A stretch of 64,000 nt of DNA from Ferruginibacter yonginensis (lineage in GTDB: Bacteria; Bacteroidota; Bacteroidia; Chitinophagales; Chitinophagaceae). A program made the position numbers and the translations under genes. Shown one piece after another: positions 25,333-34,321 of the stretch (within the stretch, counting starts at the first letter, position 1; every line of letters begins with the position of its first letter). Location of the stretch: the NCBI RefSeq assembly GCF_042651465.1, contig NZ_JBHSCZ010000001.1, positions 1,488,001 through 1,552,000 of the forward strand. Reading direction: 5' to 3'. The notes under the pieces were generated by a model. It was not told the origin of the DNA. It saw nothing but the letters and a program-made list of their open reading frames with translations, and searched no databases.

Positions 25333-26586
25333 TCACCTAATTGTTACATTGGGCCTTGTATATACCAATTGCATTACATTAATATTACGCATAGCAAAAG
25401 CCGCTTCACAATACGAAAAATAATAATTCCATTTGCGTAAGAAAGCTTCATCAAAACCAAGTGAACGAATATGTGCAGCATTGTTGTTAAACTGCATTCG
25501 CCATGTTGCTAAAGTTGTAGCATAATCAAGACCAATATCTTTTAAATCAACCAACGTTAAATCGCCTGTTTGGTTAATAGCATTGTTCATTGCAGCTACT
25601 GAAGGCAATAACGAACCTGGAAAAATATGTTTCTGAATCCAATCAACACCTTTACGTAATTGATGGTACCTGCTATCCGGACAAGTAATGGCTTGTATCG
25701 CTAAAATACCTTGTCGGTGTAACAGCTCATGGCACTTTTTAAAATACGCTTTTAAATATTTATGCCCTACTGCTTCAATCATTTCAACAGATACAATTTT
25801 ATCAAAAGTGCCCGTCATGGTTCTATAATCTTGAATGAGCACTGTTATTTTATCTTGCAAACCAGCAGCAACAATACGTTCGTTTGCTAATTTAAACTGC
25901 TCCTCAGAAATAGTTAATGTAGTTACTTTACAACCATAATTTTTAGCCATAAAAATGGCATTGCCTCCCCAGCCACTGCCAATTTCTAACACATGATCCG
26001 TAGGTTTTAAGTGTAGTTGTTTACAAAGCCGATCATACTTAGCTTCTTGCGCTTGTTGTAAAGTAAGATTTTTATCAGCGAAATAAGCAGATGAGTAAGT
26101 CATAGTTTCATCTAAAAAAAGTGCAAAAAAATCATTGCTTAAATCATAATGTGCTGCAATGTTTTTTCGTGAACCCGTAAGCGAATTTTTATTTCGTAAA
26201 TGCGAAATTTTATTGGCAGCTTTCAACAAGTTCAAAACAATTGATTTTACAGAACTTCCTGATACACTTGGGGCATTATCAATGTTTAATAAAAACCATT
26301 TAATTACATTGGTAATATTATCTGTATCCCAGTCGCCATCGGTATAAGCTTCTCCAAAACCAATATCGCCATACAGTACACAACGTTTAAAAAAATCAAA
26401 AGTTTTAATATTGATATTGGCTTGAAGGGTACCATCATCGTTACCAAAATATAATGTTTGAGCATTAGGTAAATCAATACGCATTTGCCCATGTTCCATT
26501 TTTTGAAACATACCCAAAATAATTTTCTGATAAAAATTACCTATTATTTCAGCCGTTTGGGTTGATGTTGATGCTGGTGACGACAT
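25333..26586 (-). CDS. Cyclopropane-fatty-acid synthase-like SAM methyltransferase (paralogue 1)
   Basis: A 417-residue SAM-dependent methyltransferase of the CFA synthase family, which methylates double bonds of phospholipid acyl chains. It has the SAM motif EIGSGWGGNA (201-210), the AAHYDLSNDFF block (144-154) and the MIEAVG motif with Glu271 and Tyr355. Compared with E. coli Cfa, the bicarbonate-site Cys139 aligns with Ser166 (MTYSSAY), and His266 aligns with Gln298. It may therefore make a methylated rather than a cyclopropane product. It is the last gene of the eight-gene operon, overlapping DUF1365 by one base. Confidence 0.85.
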   Translation of the reverse strand: MSSPASTSTQTAEIIGNFYQKIILGMFQKMEHGQMRIDLPNAQTLYFGNDDGTLQANINIKTFDFFKRCVLYGDIGFGEAYTDGDWDTDNITNVIKWFLLNIDNAPSVSGSSVKSIVLNLLKAANKISHLRNKNSLTGSRKNIAAHYDLSNDFFALFLDETMTYSSAYFADKNLTLQQAQEAKYDRLCKQLHLKPTDHVLEIGSGWGGNAIFMAKNYGCKVTTLTISEEQFKLANERIVAAGLQDKITVLIQDYRTMTGTFDKIVSVEMIEAVGHKYLKAYFKKCHELLHRQGILAIQAITCPDSRYHQLRKGVDWIQKHIFPGSLLPSVAAMNNAINQTGDLTLVDLKDIGLDYATTLATWRMQFNNNAAHIRSLGFDEAFLRKWNYYFSYCEAAFAMRNINVMQLVYTRPNVTIR

Positions 26587-27386
26587 TATTGTTTGCTTTT
26601 ATATTTTCGATATACGTTTTGCTGCAAGTGTGGGTTTGCAGCTTTTGGGTGATAGGGTATTTTTTTTAACCACAATAATAGTGCGTTCCAATGAATTAAA
26701 AACATGATACGTAACGGAATTAACGGAAACTGTAGGCTATACCACAATAAAGCCTTGTTGGTTAATGGCTGCCTTTTACCTGATAATGTACTAATGAATA
26801 CTTTCTGTTGCTGTTGTACCGTATCAATTTTAATATGCAATTTGTGACCAGGCACTTGTAATGAAAAATTAAAATCAGCATCATGGTCAAAAAATGGTGA
26901 TACATAAAAATACTTGGTAGTATTTAATTGAAACTGATTGTTTTCAAAAGTTGAAGCATCAAAAAAATAAGGTTTCATTTCTCTGTAGGTATTACTCACT
27001 TCGGCAATGGCATAAAGTGGCTCATCAACTTCATTCAATATATAGTAAAACGATACCGGGTTAAAGTTATAGCCTAACACATTCATATTTGTAAGCAACA
27101 TTATTTTTTCATTGGTAATTGTTATACCTAATGAATGTAAATAGGTTGTTATTTGTGCTCGTAAACTAAGTTCAGTGTTGGGATTATGTGGCGGAAATTG
27201 TAAATGTTCTTTCTTCTTAAATGAAAATAAATTAAATTTTTCAACGCTAAACCAAGTTAGTTTTTTATGCAAAAGGGGCAACTCAGCAATATCAACATAA
27301 AACATAAAAACATTATAGTGAAAACGATGCTGCTTAGGCTTTAACCTATGGTGCATTACTGTAGCCTTATATAAACAGCTATTCAC
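26586..27386 (-). CDS. DUF1365 family protein
   Basis: A 266-residue protein with the DUF1365 pattern: SCLYKATVMHHRLKPKQHRFHYNVFMFYVD at the N-terminus, the central LGYNFNPVSFYY motif, and MKPYFFDAS. These proteins accompany CFA-like methyltransferases and FAD oxidoreductases in many bacteria. The biochemical role is not known; a part in acyl-chain modification is inferred. It overlaps the FAD oxidoreductase upstream by 8 bases and the methyltransferase downstream by 1 base. Confidence 0.88.
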   Translation of the reverse strand: MNSCLYKATVMHHRLKPKQHRFHYNVFMFYVDIAELPLLHKKLTWFSVEKFNLFSFKKKEHLQFPPHNPNTELSLRAQITTYLHSLGITITNEKIMLLTNMNVLGYNFNPVSFYYILNEVDEPLYAIAEVSNTYREMKPYFFDASTFENNQFQLNTTKYFYVSPFFDHDADFNFSLQVPGHKLHIKIDTVQQQQKVFISTLSGKRQPLTNKALLWYSLQFPLIPLRIMFLIHWNALLLWLKKIPYHPKAANPHLQQNVYRKYKSKQ

Positions 27387-28632
27387 TTAATAATATTTTT
27401 GATAATTGTACGGCACTAGTGTAAGCATCTTCATGAAAGCCATACTTAAAATAACTACCACAAAAATAAATAGGACCAGCTTCATTCAACAAATGCAAAT
27501 CGGCTTGTGCGTTTACAGCAGCAACATCAAACAATGGGTGTTCGTAATGAATTTCTTTAATAAGATGTTGTGGTGCAATTGTATTTGGAATAGCATTGAT
27601 ACTTACAAAATAGTTTACATTTTCAGAAACCTGTTGTAATCTGTTCATCCAATAAATAGTAGTGGGTAATAATTGTCCGTTAACTTCATCAATTCTATAA
27701 TTCCAACTGCTCCATACTTTTTTATTTTTAGGCATTACACTTGTATCAGTATGCACTGTGGCAGTGTTTACTTGGTATTTAAAATGCTGCAATAAACTTT
27801 GTTGCAACGCAGTTGGCTGTGATAATAATTTCAAAGCTTGGTCTGCATGGCAAGCCATTACTACTTTATCGAAATACTGAACATCGCCATTAGTGGTATA
27901 TACTGCCACTTTACCCTCAAGCATTGCAACTTTTATAACTGCATTGTTTGTATGAATACGATGTTTAAATGGTGCTATTAATTTTTCTCTATACGCTTGG
28001 CTCCCATTATGCAAAGTATACCATTGGTGTTGTGTATTTAAACCTAAAAAACCATGGTTTTTAAAAAAGCGAATTAAGGTAACAGCAGGAAAATCTAACA
28101 TCAACTCCATTGGTGTACTCCATACGGCAGCACTCATGGGTACTAAGTATTTCCACAACATATCATCACTAAACTTAAAATGCTTAATAAACTCACCTAA
28201 TGAATATTGTTGAAATGTAGGGTCGTCAATTATGTTAACTGCTTCTTTATTAAAACGTTGAATTTCCATCAACATTTTAATGTACTTTATGTTGAATATA
28301 TTTTTGCGTTGTGCAAACAAACCAACTAACCCTGAGCCACAATATTCCAATTTTGTAGGAGTATGTTGCACACTAAAACTCATATCAGATTTTTTGATAG
28401 GCGCTTCAATTTCTTTAAATAAATTGCAGAGGTTAGGGTAGGTTTCAAAATTAAATACCATAAAACCAGTATCCATATAAATGGTTTTACCATTCTCGTT
28501 TACGGTAATGGTATTGGTATGTCCACCCACATAATTCAACTGTTCAAAAATGGTTAACTCATATTTATTTTTCAATAAATGAGCACTACCCATACCTGCA
28601 ATACCTGTTCCTATAATTGCTAAACGTTCCAT
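27379..28632 (-). CDS. NAD(P)/FAD-dependent oxidoreductase (amine-oxidase fold)
   Basis: A 417-residue flavoprotein. The N-terminal dinucleotide motif GTGIAGMGSAHLL (7-19) and the NYVGGHTNT segment are typical of FAD amine oxidases and desaturases. The C-terminal FAD block includes PIYFCGSYFKYGFHEDAYTSA. Homologues sit beside CFA-like methyltransferases. In Rhodobacter the flavoprotein UfaD acts as a desaturase on methylated fatty acids in furan fatty acid synthesis, so acyl-chain desaturation is a reasonable guess. It overlaps both neighbours within the operon. Confidence 0.85.
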   Translation of the reverse strand: MERLAIIGTGIAGMGSAHLLKNKYELTIFEQLNYVGGHTNTITVNENGKTIYMDTGFMVFNFETYPNLCNLFKEIEAPIKKSDMSFSVQHTPTKLEYCGSGLVGLFAQRKNIFNIKYIKMLMEIQRFNKEAVNIIDDPTFQQYSLGEFIKHFKFSDDMLWKYLVPMSAAVWSTPMELMLDFPAVTLIRFFKNHGFLGLNTQHQWYTLHNGSQAYREKLIAPFKHRIHTNNAVIKVAMLEGKVAVYTTNGDVQYFDKVVMACHADQALKLLSQPTALQQSLLQHFKYQVNTATVHTDTSVMPKNKKVWSSWNYRIDEVNGQLLPTTIYWMNRLQQVSENVNYFVSINAIPNTIAPQHLIKEIHYEHPLFDVAAVNAQADLHLLNEAGPIYFCGSYFKYGFHEDAYTSAVQLSKILLSE

Positions 28633-29756
28633 TATTTATTGATTACAACTGCATTTAAAAAATGTAGCACTGCATAGGTGCAAATTTGTCCATCAGGACC
28701 ATTCAAACTATAATCGCAACCGTGTGTTGCAAAAGGCAGCGCTACAAAGTAGTTAGGTATATTTAATTTATTCAATACTACTTGTAAACGCTCCGCATGT
28801 TGGTACGATACTAAGGGATCAATAGCACCATGAATAATTAAAGTAGGTGGAGCCTTTGTTGTAGCTTGTGCAGTTGCTGAGCTTTCTACAAATTTTTGTG
28901 GCACTTCGTTGTATTGACCGCCAAAGTAATTATTATAAATCGTTTCAGTATCTAACACTTTTTTACTCACTTTTATTTGTGCACCCCACACCATATCAGC
29001 CGGACCATAATAACTCACTACACCTTTAATGTTCGGCAATTGCAATACGTAAGCTGTACACAATGCAATTTGAGCACCGGCTGAGCGTCCTATTAAAATA
29101 ATATTATTGGTGTCAATATTATACTGAGCAGCATGTTGTGTAAAAAAATCAATAACAGCTTTGGTATCTTCAACTGGTGCAGGCGCTTTGTAATCAGGTG
29201 CTAATCGGTAATTTATTGCGGCTACATTGTAACCTCTATTAGCCAAATAACTATTAAGTTCAGGGAGTTGTTTACTATCGCCGGTTTGCCATGAGCCTCC
29301 ATGTATCACAATTACAAGCGGTGCTTTTTTGTTTTGGTGGTTAGCATAAAAATCAAGCATTAATTTTTTATCAGGATAGGCAGCGTATTGAAGTGTTGTA
29401 TATTGTACTGTTTCATTTTTACGAAACATATTAAAAAAAGAAAACGGCGTTTGAGCAATAGTAACATCTTTAGGAAAAGCTGCTTGTAAGTTTTTTGCCA
29501 AACGTTGGTTCATTTTATAGGCATTTACAATAGGCAACGCATAAATAACCAAAGAAATAACACCTAAAATCATAGTTACCATTTGGTATTGCTGCGAACG
29601 ATACCCCCAAAAAATGATACCGATACTCAACAACATGGGTATGTACGGAAAGTTGGTAATGGCAACTGATGTCAACCATAACCAATGATTGGGCGCTCTA
29701 AACAACACCAAAAAGGCCGCTAATAATAGCAATACACCTAATAATAATTTAAGCAT
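28632..29756 (-). CDS. Membrane-anchored alpha/beta hydrolase (HSL/carboxylesterase type)
   Basis: A 374-residue protein. Residues 1-80 hold three hydrophobic segments, so it is membrane-bound. The hydrolase domain follows, with oxyanion motif HGGSW (152-156), nucleophile Ser225 in GRSAG, Asp313 in IHGAIDPL and His345 in THGCDY, a complete triad. The HGG motif is that of hormone-sensitive-lipase-type esterases. Its position inside the lipid-modification operon, overlapping the FAD oxidoreductase by one base, suggests it acts on an acyl ester. I do not know this gene as a regular member of such clusters. Confidence 0.85.
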   Translation of the reverse strand: MLKLLLGVLLLLAAFLVLFRAPNHWLWLTSVAITNFPYIPMLLSIGIIFWGYRSQQYQMVTMILGVISLVIYALPIVNAYKMNQRLAKNLQAAFPKDVTIAQTPFSFFNMFRKNETVQYTTLQYAAYPDKKLMLDFYANHQNKKAPLVIVIHGGSWQTGDSKQLPELNSYLANRGYNVAAINYRLAPDYKAPAPVEDTKAVIDFFTQHAAQYNIDTNNIILIGRSAGAQIALCTAYVLQLPNIKGVVSYYGPADMVWGAQIKVSKKVLDTETIYNNYFGGQYNEVPQKFVESSATAQATTKAPPTLIIHGAIDPLVSYQHAERLQVVLNKLNIPNYFVALPFATHGCDYSLNGPDGQICTYAVLHFLNAVVINK

Positions 29757-29757
29757 C

Positions 29758-30786
29758 TTATTTTTTATTGAATAAATAATGACTCACTATCCACTCTTCT
29801 CCATTTTTGTATCTCCAAAGTTCAGCGCAAGCCATATAAAACAAACGCCAATAAACCCACCATTTTAATGCTGCGGATTCGCCATAAGTTTGTTTAAACA
29901 AAGGCATAATTTCAGCTTTATGAGCATCCATATTACGAAGCCATGCTTCAGAAGTTTTAGCATAGTGTAAGCCACTTACATGCCAATGATTTTCAATTGT
30001 AACGTCATTATTAAAATACAGAAGCAAATCATCTGAAGGCATTATACCTCCTGTAAAAAAGTATTTACTCATCCAATCCGTTTCATCTTTCACTTCAAAC
30101 TTATAGGCTAAATGTTTGTGCGTAAAAATATGTACAAACAATTTACCTGTTGGTAGTAACATGTTGGCTACTTTTTTCAATAACAGTTCATAGTTACGCA
30201 TGTGTTCAAACATTTCAACAGATACAATTCTATCAAACTGCTCATTTAATGAAAAACTGTTCATATCAGCCGTTATAACGGTTAAGTTATGTATGCCACG
30301 TTCAGCTGCTTGTGCATCGATATATAACTTTTGTGTACGAGAATTTGATACAACGGTGAAAGAACTTTGTGGAAATGCAGCTGCCATGTATAACGACAAT
30401 GATCCCCAGCCACAACCAAGCTCCAATACTTTTTGTCCGTTTTGTAAAGCTGCTCTTTCACAAGTAATTGCCAGCATATCTTCTTCCGATTGATCAATAT
30501 GAGTGACCCCTTCGTTCCAATAGCCACAACTATACTTTAAATGTTTACCTAAACAATATTGGTAAAAAGCAGTGGGCACTTCATAATGTTGTTCATTAGC
30601 ATCTGCCGTATTTATAGCAATGGGTGATGCTTTTAATTCAGCAATTAACTGCATTAAATGTGCTTGCTGAAAAGCAACATTGGTTTTGGTTTCATCTTTT
30701 AAACGTTGCTTTAATAATTTGCGGATACCTATTCTTATTAAAAAATCAGGTACTACATTTTTATGCAGTAGTTGGTTTATGAGCAT
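29758..30786 (-). CDS. Cyclopropane-fatty-acid synthase-like SAM methyltransferase (paralogue 2)
   Basis: A 342-residue member of the CFA synthase superfamily, shorter at the N-terminus than paralogue 1. SAM motif ELGCGWGSLSL (122-132) and the family block YEVPTAFY (68-75) are clear. The positions that matter in E. coli Cfa are kept: Cys87 in YSCGYW, Glu194 in MFEH, His219 in LFVHIF and a Tyr in GLHYAKT. It is also close to the plant-type S-adenosyl-methionine-dependent N-methyltransferases, so the substrate is uncertain. It is 1 base from the hydrolase gene and 18 bases after DUF1295. Confidence 0.82.
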   Translation of the reverse strand: MLINQLLHKNVVPDFLIRIGIRKLLKQRLKDETKTNVAFQQAHLMQLIAELKASPIAINTADANEQHYEVPTAFYQYCLGKHLKYSCGYWNEGVTHIDQSEEDMLAITCERAALQNGQKVLELGCGWGSLSLYMAAAFPQSSFTVVSNSRTQKLYIDAQAAERGIHNLTVITADMNSFSLNEQFDRIVSVEMFEHMRNYELLLKKVANMLLPTGKLFVHIFTHKHLAYKFEVKDETDWMSKYFFTGGIMPSDDLLLYFNNDVTIENHWHVSGLHYAKTSEAWLRNMDAHKAEIMPLFKQTYGESAALKWWVYWRLFYMACAELWRYKNGEEWIVSHYLFNKK

Positions 30787-30804
30787 GATGTTTATTTGTG
30801 CTGA

Positions 30805-31596
30805 TTAAATTTTCTTTTTAAACCAAGGAATAAATACGCTGGTTGTTTGTTGATAATCAATGTAAGCTTGTCCTCTTGTTTTGATTGCTTGCGCTTCTGT
30901 CATAGGTATACCCGTTACTTTAAACAACAAATAACCTATACTCAATGGGCTTATCAATGACCATATACCAAAGGGTGCTGTAATGGCAAAAATTGAAACG
31001 CCCATCCATATCATTAATTGAAAAAAGTAGTTGGGGTGCCTGCTATAAAACCACAAACCAACATCGCATACTTTACCTTTATTTAAACTATTTTTTTTGA
31101 ATTGATGTAATTGCACATCTGCTATTGCTTCACCCACAATACTTATGGCCCAAATGGCTGCACCAACGTATTCAATAAACGATAAGTTTGGTGAAGGGTT
31201 TAATGCTATGATAAAAAAAGGAAATGCTAACAACACATTACTGATAGCCTGCATTTGAAAAAAAATAAAAAACTTAACGTGTAAATGATTAGCCCACTCT
31301 TTTCGAAGTTGTTTGTACCTACCTTCTTCTTCATTAATATGTGAAAATATTCTGTTACCTAAATGTAGTGTAAGGCGAAGGCTCCATATAAATGCTAACA
31401 ATGATACAAGTAAAGTTCTGTGAGATGATGTATTGATATTCGCATAAATTATTACAGCAACTACCGCAAAGTTGGCTGCCCAAAAGGCATCAACCACACT
31501 ATAGTTTTTAATAACCGTACCCCAAACCCAGGCACAAAGCATAATGGCACAAACTAAGGCCAAAGCTATTAATGGATAATAAACCAGTGGCTGCAT
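30805..31596 (-). CDS. DUF1295 / steroid 5-alpha-reductase-like membrane protein
   Basis: A 263-residue membrane protein with about six hydrophobic segments. The C-terminal pattern matches DUF1295: GLWFYSRHPNYFFQLMIWMG, then the TGIPMTEAQAIKTRGQAYIDYQ block. The family is related to the steroid 5-alpha reductase / isoprenylcysteine methyltransferase fold, whose members reduce double bonds with NADPH. In this operon it could reduce an unsaturated acyl intermediate; this is inference. It is 1 base after the DUF1475 gene. Confidence 0.87.
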   Translation of the reverse strand: MQPLVYYPLIALALVCAIMLCAWVWGTVIKNYSVVDAFWAANFAVVAVIIYANINTSSHRTLLVSLLAFIWSLRLTLHLGNRIFSHINEEEGRYKQLRKEWANHLHVKFFIFFQMQAISNVLLAFPFFIIALNPSPNLSFIEYVGAAIWAISIVGEAIADVQLHQFKKNSLNKGKVCDVGLWFYSRHPNYFFQLMIWMGVSIFAITAPFGIWSLISPLSIGYLLFKVTGIPMTEAQAIKTRGQAYIDYQQTTSVFIPWFKKKI

Positions 31597-31597
31597 A

Positions 31598-31939
31598 TTA
31601 ATTATTTTGTTGGGTGAATATTACTGCTAAAACGTTATCTGTTTTCTTAACTTTAAATAACTGCAGCAATACGTATGCGGTAGTAGCAATACTACCTAAG
31701 CAACACAAACCAATAATCCACAATGCAGCTTTGAGCCAATTTTTTTCTTTGTAACAAACCCACAGCGCTAATATAAAAACATTGGTATAAAAGTCCCAAA
31801 GGGTGGCCTTCATCCAAGGTATACTGCCCAAAAAATCCCAGTGTTCAAATAATGGTGTGGCTATTTGTGTGGTAATTACCACGTAACACATCCATATAAG
31901 TGCTACACACATGAGTATTTTTAAAAGCGTAGTTAGCAT
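31598..31939 (-). CDS. DUF1475-like small membrane protein
   Basis: A 113-residue protein with three hydrophobic segments (about 3-28, 48-64, 70-95). The ATLWDFYTNVFILALWVCYKE stretch resembles DUF1475 proteins of unknown function. It lies between the desaturase (1-base overlap) and DUF1295 (1-base gap), so it is co-translated with them. No catalytic motif is visible. It may be a partner subunit of one of the membrane enzymes, which is a guess. Confidence 0.7.
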   Translation of the reverse strand: MLTTLLKILMCVALIWMCYVVITTQIATPLFEHWDFLGSIPWMKATLWDFYTNVFILALWVCYKEKNWLKAALWIIGLCCLGSIATTAYVLLQLFKVKKTDNVLAVIFTQQNN

Positions 31940-32667
31940 TAGTGTCTTTTAAGTTTGATGATGTGTAATTTATTCAATAATAAAATTACAGGGTAAGTAG
32001 GATCAAACTCAAACCATTTTTTGGCGAAGTTGATGCTATTGGGACTTTTATGATGGTTGTTTTGAAATAACTCACCCATTAATAAAAAGTCAAGCGGTAA
32101 ACTATTTTTACTATGGTCGTTATTATCATAATTACTGTAACCGTATTTATGACCACACCAATTTACTATAGCACCGTGTATTGGTCCCATAAAAAAATGA
32201 ATTGGCAATAATAAAAACATCCACCAAGATGTTGCAAATTGTAAATAAAATAAAAAGTACAAAACACCAAACCCAATGCGTACACTCCAATAGTTTGACA
32301 ATTTATCAAGCCATTTCCATTCGGGATAATTACCCCTAAATGCTTTTTCGGGCTCAACTTTATTGTTTACATAATTCACATAAATTTCTTTTGTTTGCAT
32401 GGTCATTTGCCAAACATCTTTAAAAAAATGAGGCGAATGTGGGTCTTTTTCTGTGTCGCTATACGCATGGTGCATGCGGTGCATAATAGCATAGGCTCTT
32501 GGGTTTAAAAAAGAGGAACCTTGCACCAATACAGTAAAAGCATAAAAAAAACGCTCCCAAAAACGGTTCATACTGAACATTTTATGAGAAGCGTATCTAT
32601 GTAAAAAAAACGTTTGACAAAACAACGACAAGAACCAATGTGCCAAAAAGAAAACTAATACCGCCAT
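31939..32667 (-). CDS. Acyl-CoA / fatty acid desaturase
   Basis: A 242-residue membrane di-iron desaturase of the OLE1/delta-9 type. The three histidine boxes are present: HRYASH (23-28), HRMHH (63-67) and NNHH near the C-terminus in ELFQNNHHKSP. The DTEKDPHSP motif and NWCGHKYGY are also typical. It probably introduces the double bond that the two downstream methyltransferases would act on. It is the first gene of the eight-gene operon; no clear promoter consensus was found in the 134 bases upstream. Confidence 0.9.
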   Translation of the reverse strand: MAVLVFFLAHWFLSLFCQTFFLHRYASHKMFSMNRFWERFFYAFTVLVQGSSFLNPRAYAIMHRMHHAYSDTEKDPHSPHFFKDVWQMTMQTKEIYVNYVNNKVEPEKAFRGNYPEWKWLDKLSNYWSVRIGFGVLYFLFYLQFATSWWMFLLLPIHFFMGPIHGAIVNWCGHKYGYSNYDNNDHSKNSLPLDFLLMGELFQNNHHKSPNSINFAKKWFEFDPTYPVILLLNKLHIIKLKRH

Positions 32668-32800
32668 AAAAACTTTACTATTTAAAAAATCAATACCTCA
32701 TTTATCTACGTAAAGGTGATAAAAAGAGATGACATAAAAAGTAAAGAGGCGAATTATATTTTACGATTGAGGGTAAATTACTTTGAACAAATTTTGATTA

Positions 32801-34276
32801 TTACAAACGTATGCTTTGTAGTTGCAACCCTTTTTTGCCTACTACTTTCAAAGGTATTGTTTGTCCGTTATGTTGTATACTGATGTTGTTTTCACCTGCC
32901 TGTAAAGGTACACGTACGTAACTTATAAAAGCCGGTAGCGATTGCCAATTACGGGTATCAGCCTTTTCTGACGCTGTGTTAATTAAGTTCATTACCAACC
33001 CTGCCACTTGCCCTACTTGCTTTGCTTTTTCTTCTTTTTCCTTTTGGCGTTTTGCTTTTTCTGCTTCGTCGGCATTTTTATTATCTTCTTTTTTATCAGC
33101 AGCTTTCGCAATACTTTCAGCTGCTAACTGTGTGCCTTTTTCAACTACCTTTTTAGTTAGTTGACGAGCCAATGCATTCGCCATTTCATTTAAAAAACGT
33201 TCTTTCAAAATATTAACCGCTAATGCATTAATATTTTGTGCCAATTGTGGTTGATAGCTTACATTATTTACACCTACACTAATATTTTGTGGTTGTTGGT
33301 ATTGTACTACGTAATTGGGTAATGCCAAACGAAATACCCTTAAAGATGATAATTTGGTTTCGCTAATACCATAGTTACTATAATTAAAATTAAAGTTGCT
33401 ATTAATACCATAACCATTTACATAATTAAAACTCCCTAACCCATCATTGGTAGCGGTTAATATAAAATCTTGTTCTTCTTTAATTGGTGCTATACCTTCT
33501 TCAATAAACAATACCAATTCACCAATATTATTTGTATCAGTTAGTGTTGTTTGGGCAGTAAAACTTTTACCATATTTATCTACTTGTTCGTTAAAGCCCA
33601 TTAAATTGGCGGTACGCAGCACATCTTGCTGTAACTGGGTTGGCAAGGTTACACCATAATACTCGTTTGCTGCATTAAGGTAAACATCAGCTGCATTACG
33701 GTAAGCTATAAACGCATTGTTAATGTCGCCTGCAGCTTCGTAAATCATCCCTTGTACGTTTAATGCAAAAGCATCGTTAACATACCTTTTATCTTTATTG
33801 TTGTACTTATTATTTTGAGCATTATTGGTTAATGAAATACGCCTAGCTTCTACCAAAGCCTCTTCGGGTTGGTTGAGTGCAAAATAATTAAGGGCTTTGT
33901 AAAAATGCAATAAATATGGCTCATAATCTTCACCCCTATACGATTGTTGCATGGGGTTTAGCAAATTAGCTACAGCAACATCTGCCAACGATTTTTGATT
34001 ATTTTCATACATGGCATCCGCCCTATTAAAATAACGATTGCTGTTAGCGTAATCATTTTTTAATCTATATAAATTACCCAGTTCAATATTGTACAATAGA
34101 GCATTTCTATTTCTTTTTATGATTTTGTTATGCTCAATGGTTTTTTGGGCTTTATCATAATCGTGTTGTTGTAGCTGGGTATAATAGGTGCCCATCATTT
34201 TATTGTAGGAAGCACATGATAGTAGAACGGGCACTAACAGCGCTACTGCCCATGCCCGTTTTAATGAGGTAAACAT
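32801..34276 (-). CDS. COG3014-like TPR lipoprotein
   Basis: A 491-residue protein. A lipoprotein signal (lipobox LLSC, Cys21) is followed by a TPR-like helical region (about 30-200) with paired units such as LYNIELGNLYRLKNDY. A beta-rich middle and a Lys/Glu/Ala-rich charged segment (about 385-410) follow. The whole matches COG3014. In other bacteria COG3014 genes sit beside LpoB-like genes, as here (45 bases downstream of the LpoB-like gene). It is probably an envelope protein; the function is unknown. Confidence 0.8.
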   Translation of the reverse strand: MFTSLKRAWAVALLVPVLLSCASYNKMMGTYYTQLQQHDYDKAQKTIEHNKIIKRNRNALLYNIELGNLYRLKNDYANSNRYFNRADAMYENNQKSLADVAVANLLNPMQQSYRGEDYEPYLLHFYKALNYFALNQPEEALVEARRISLTNNAQNNKYNNKDKRYVNDAFALNVQGMIYEAAGDINNAFIAYRNAADVYLNAANEYYGVTLPTQLQQDVLRTANLMGFNEQVDKYGKSFTAQTTLTDTNNIGELVLFIEEGIAPIKEEQDFILTATNDGLGSFNYVNGYGINSNFNFNYSNYGISETKLSSLRVFRLALPNYVVQYQQPQNISVGVNNVSYQPQLAQNINALAVNILKERFLNEMANALARQLTKKVVEKGTQLAAESIAKAADKKEDNKNADEAEKAKRQKEKEEKAKQVGQVAGLVMNLINTASEKADTRNWQSLPAFISYVRVPLQAGENNISIQHNGQTIPLKVVGKKGLQLQSIRL

Positions 34277-34321
34277 CTCCGTAAAATTTTGTTTGAAAGA
34301 AAAAATACCGAATAGTAATTT

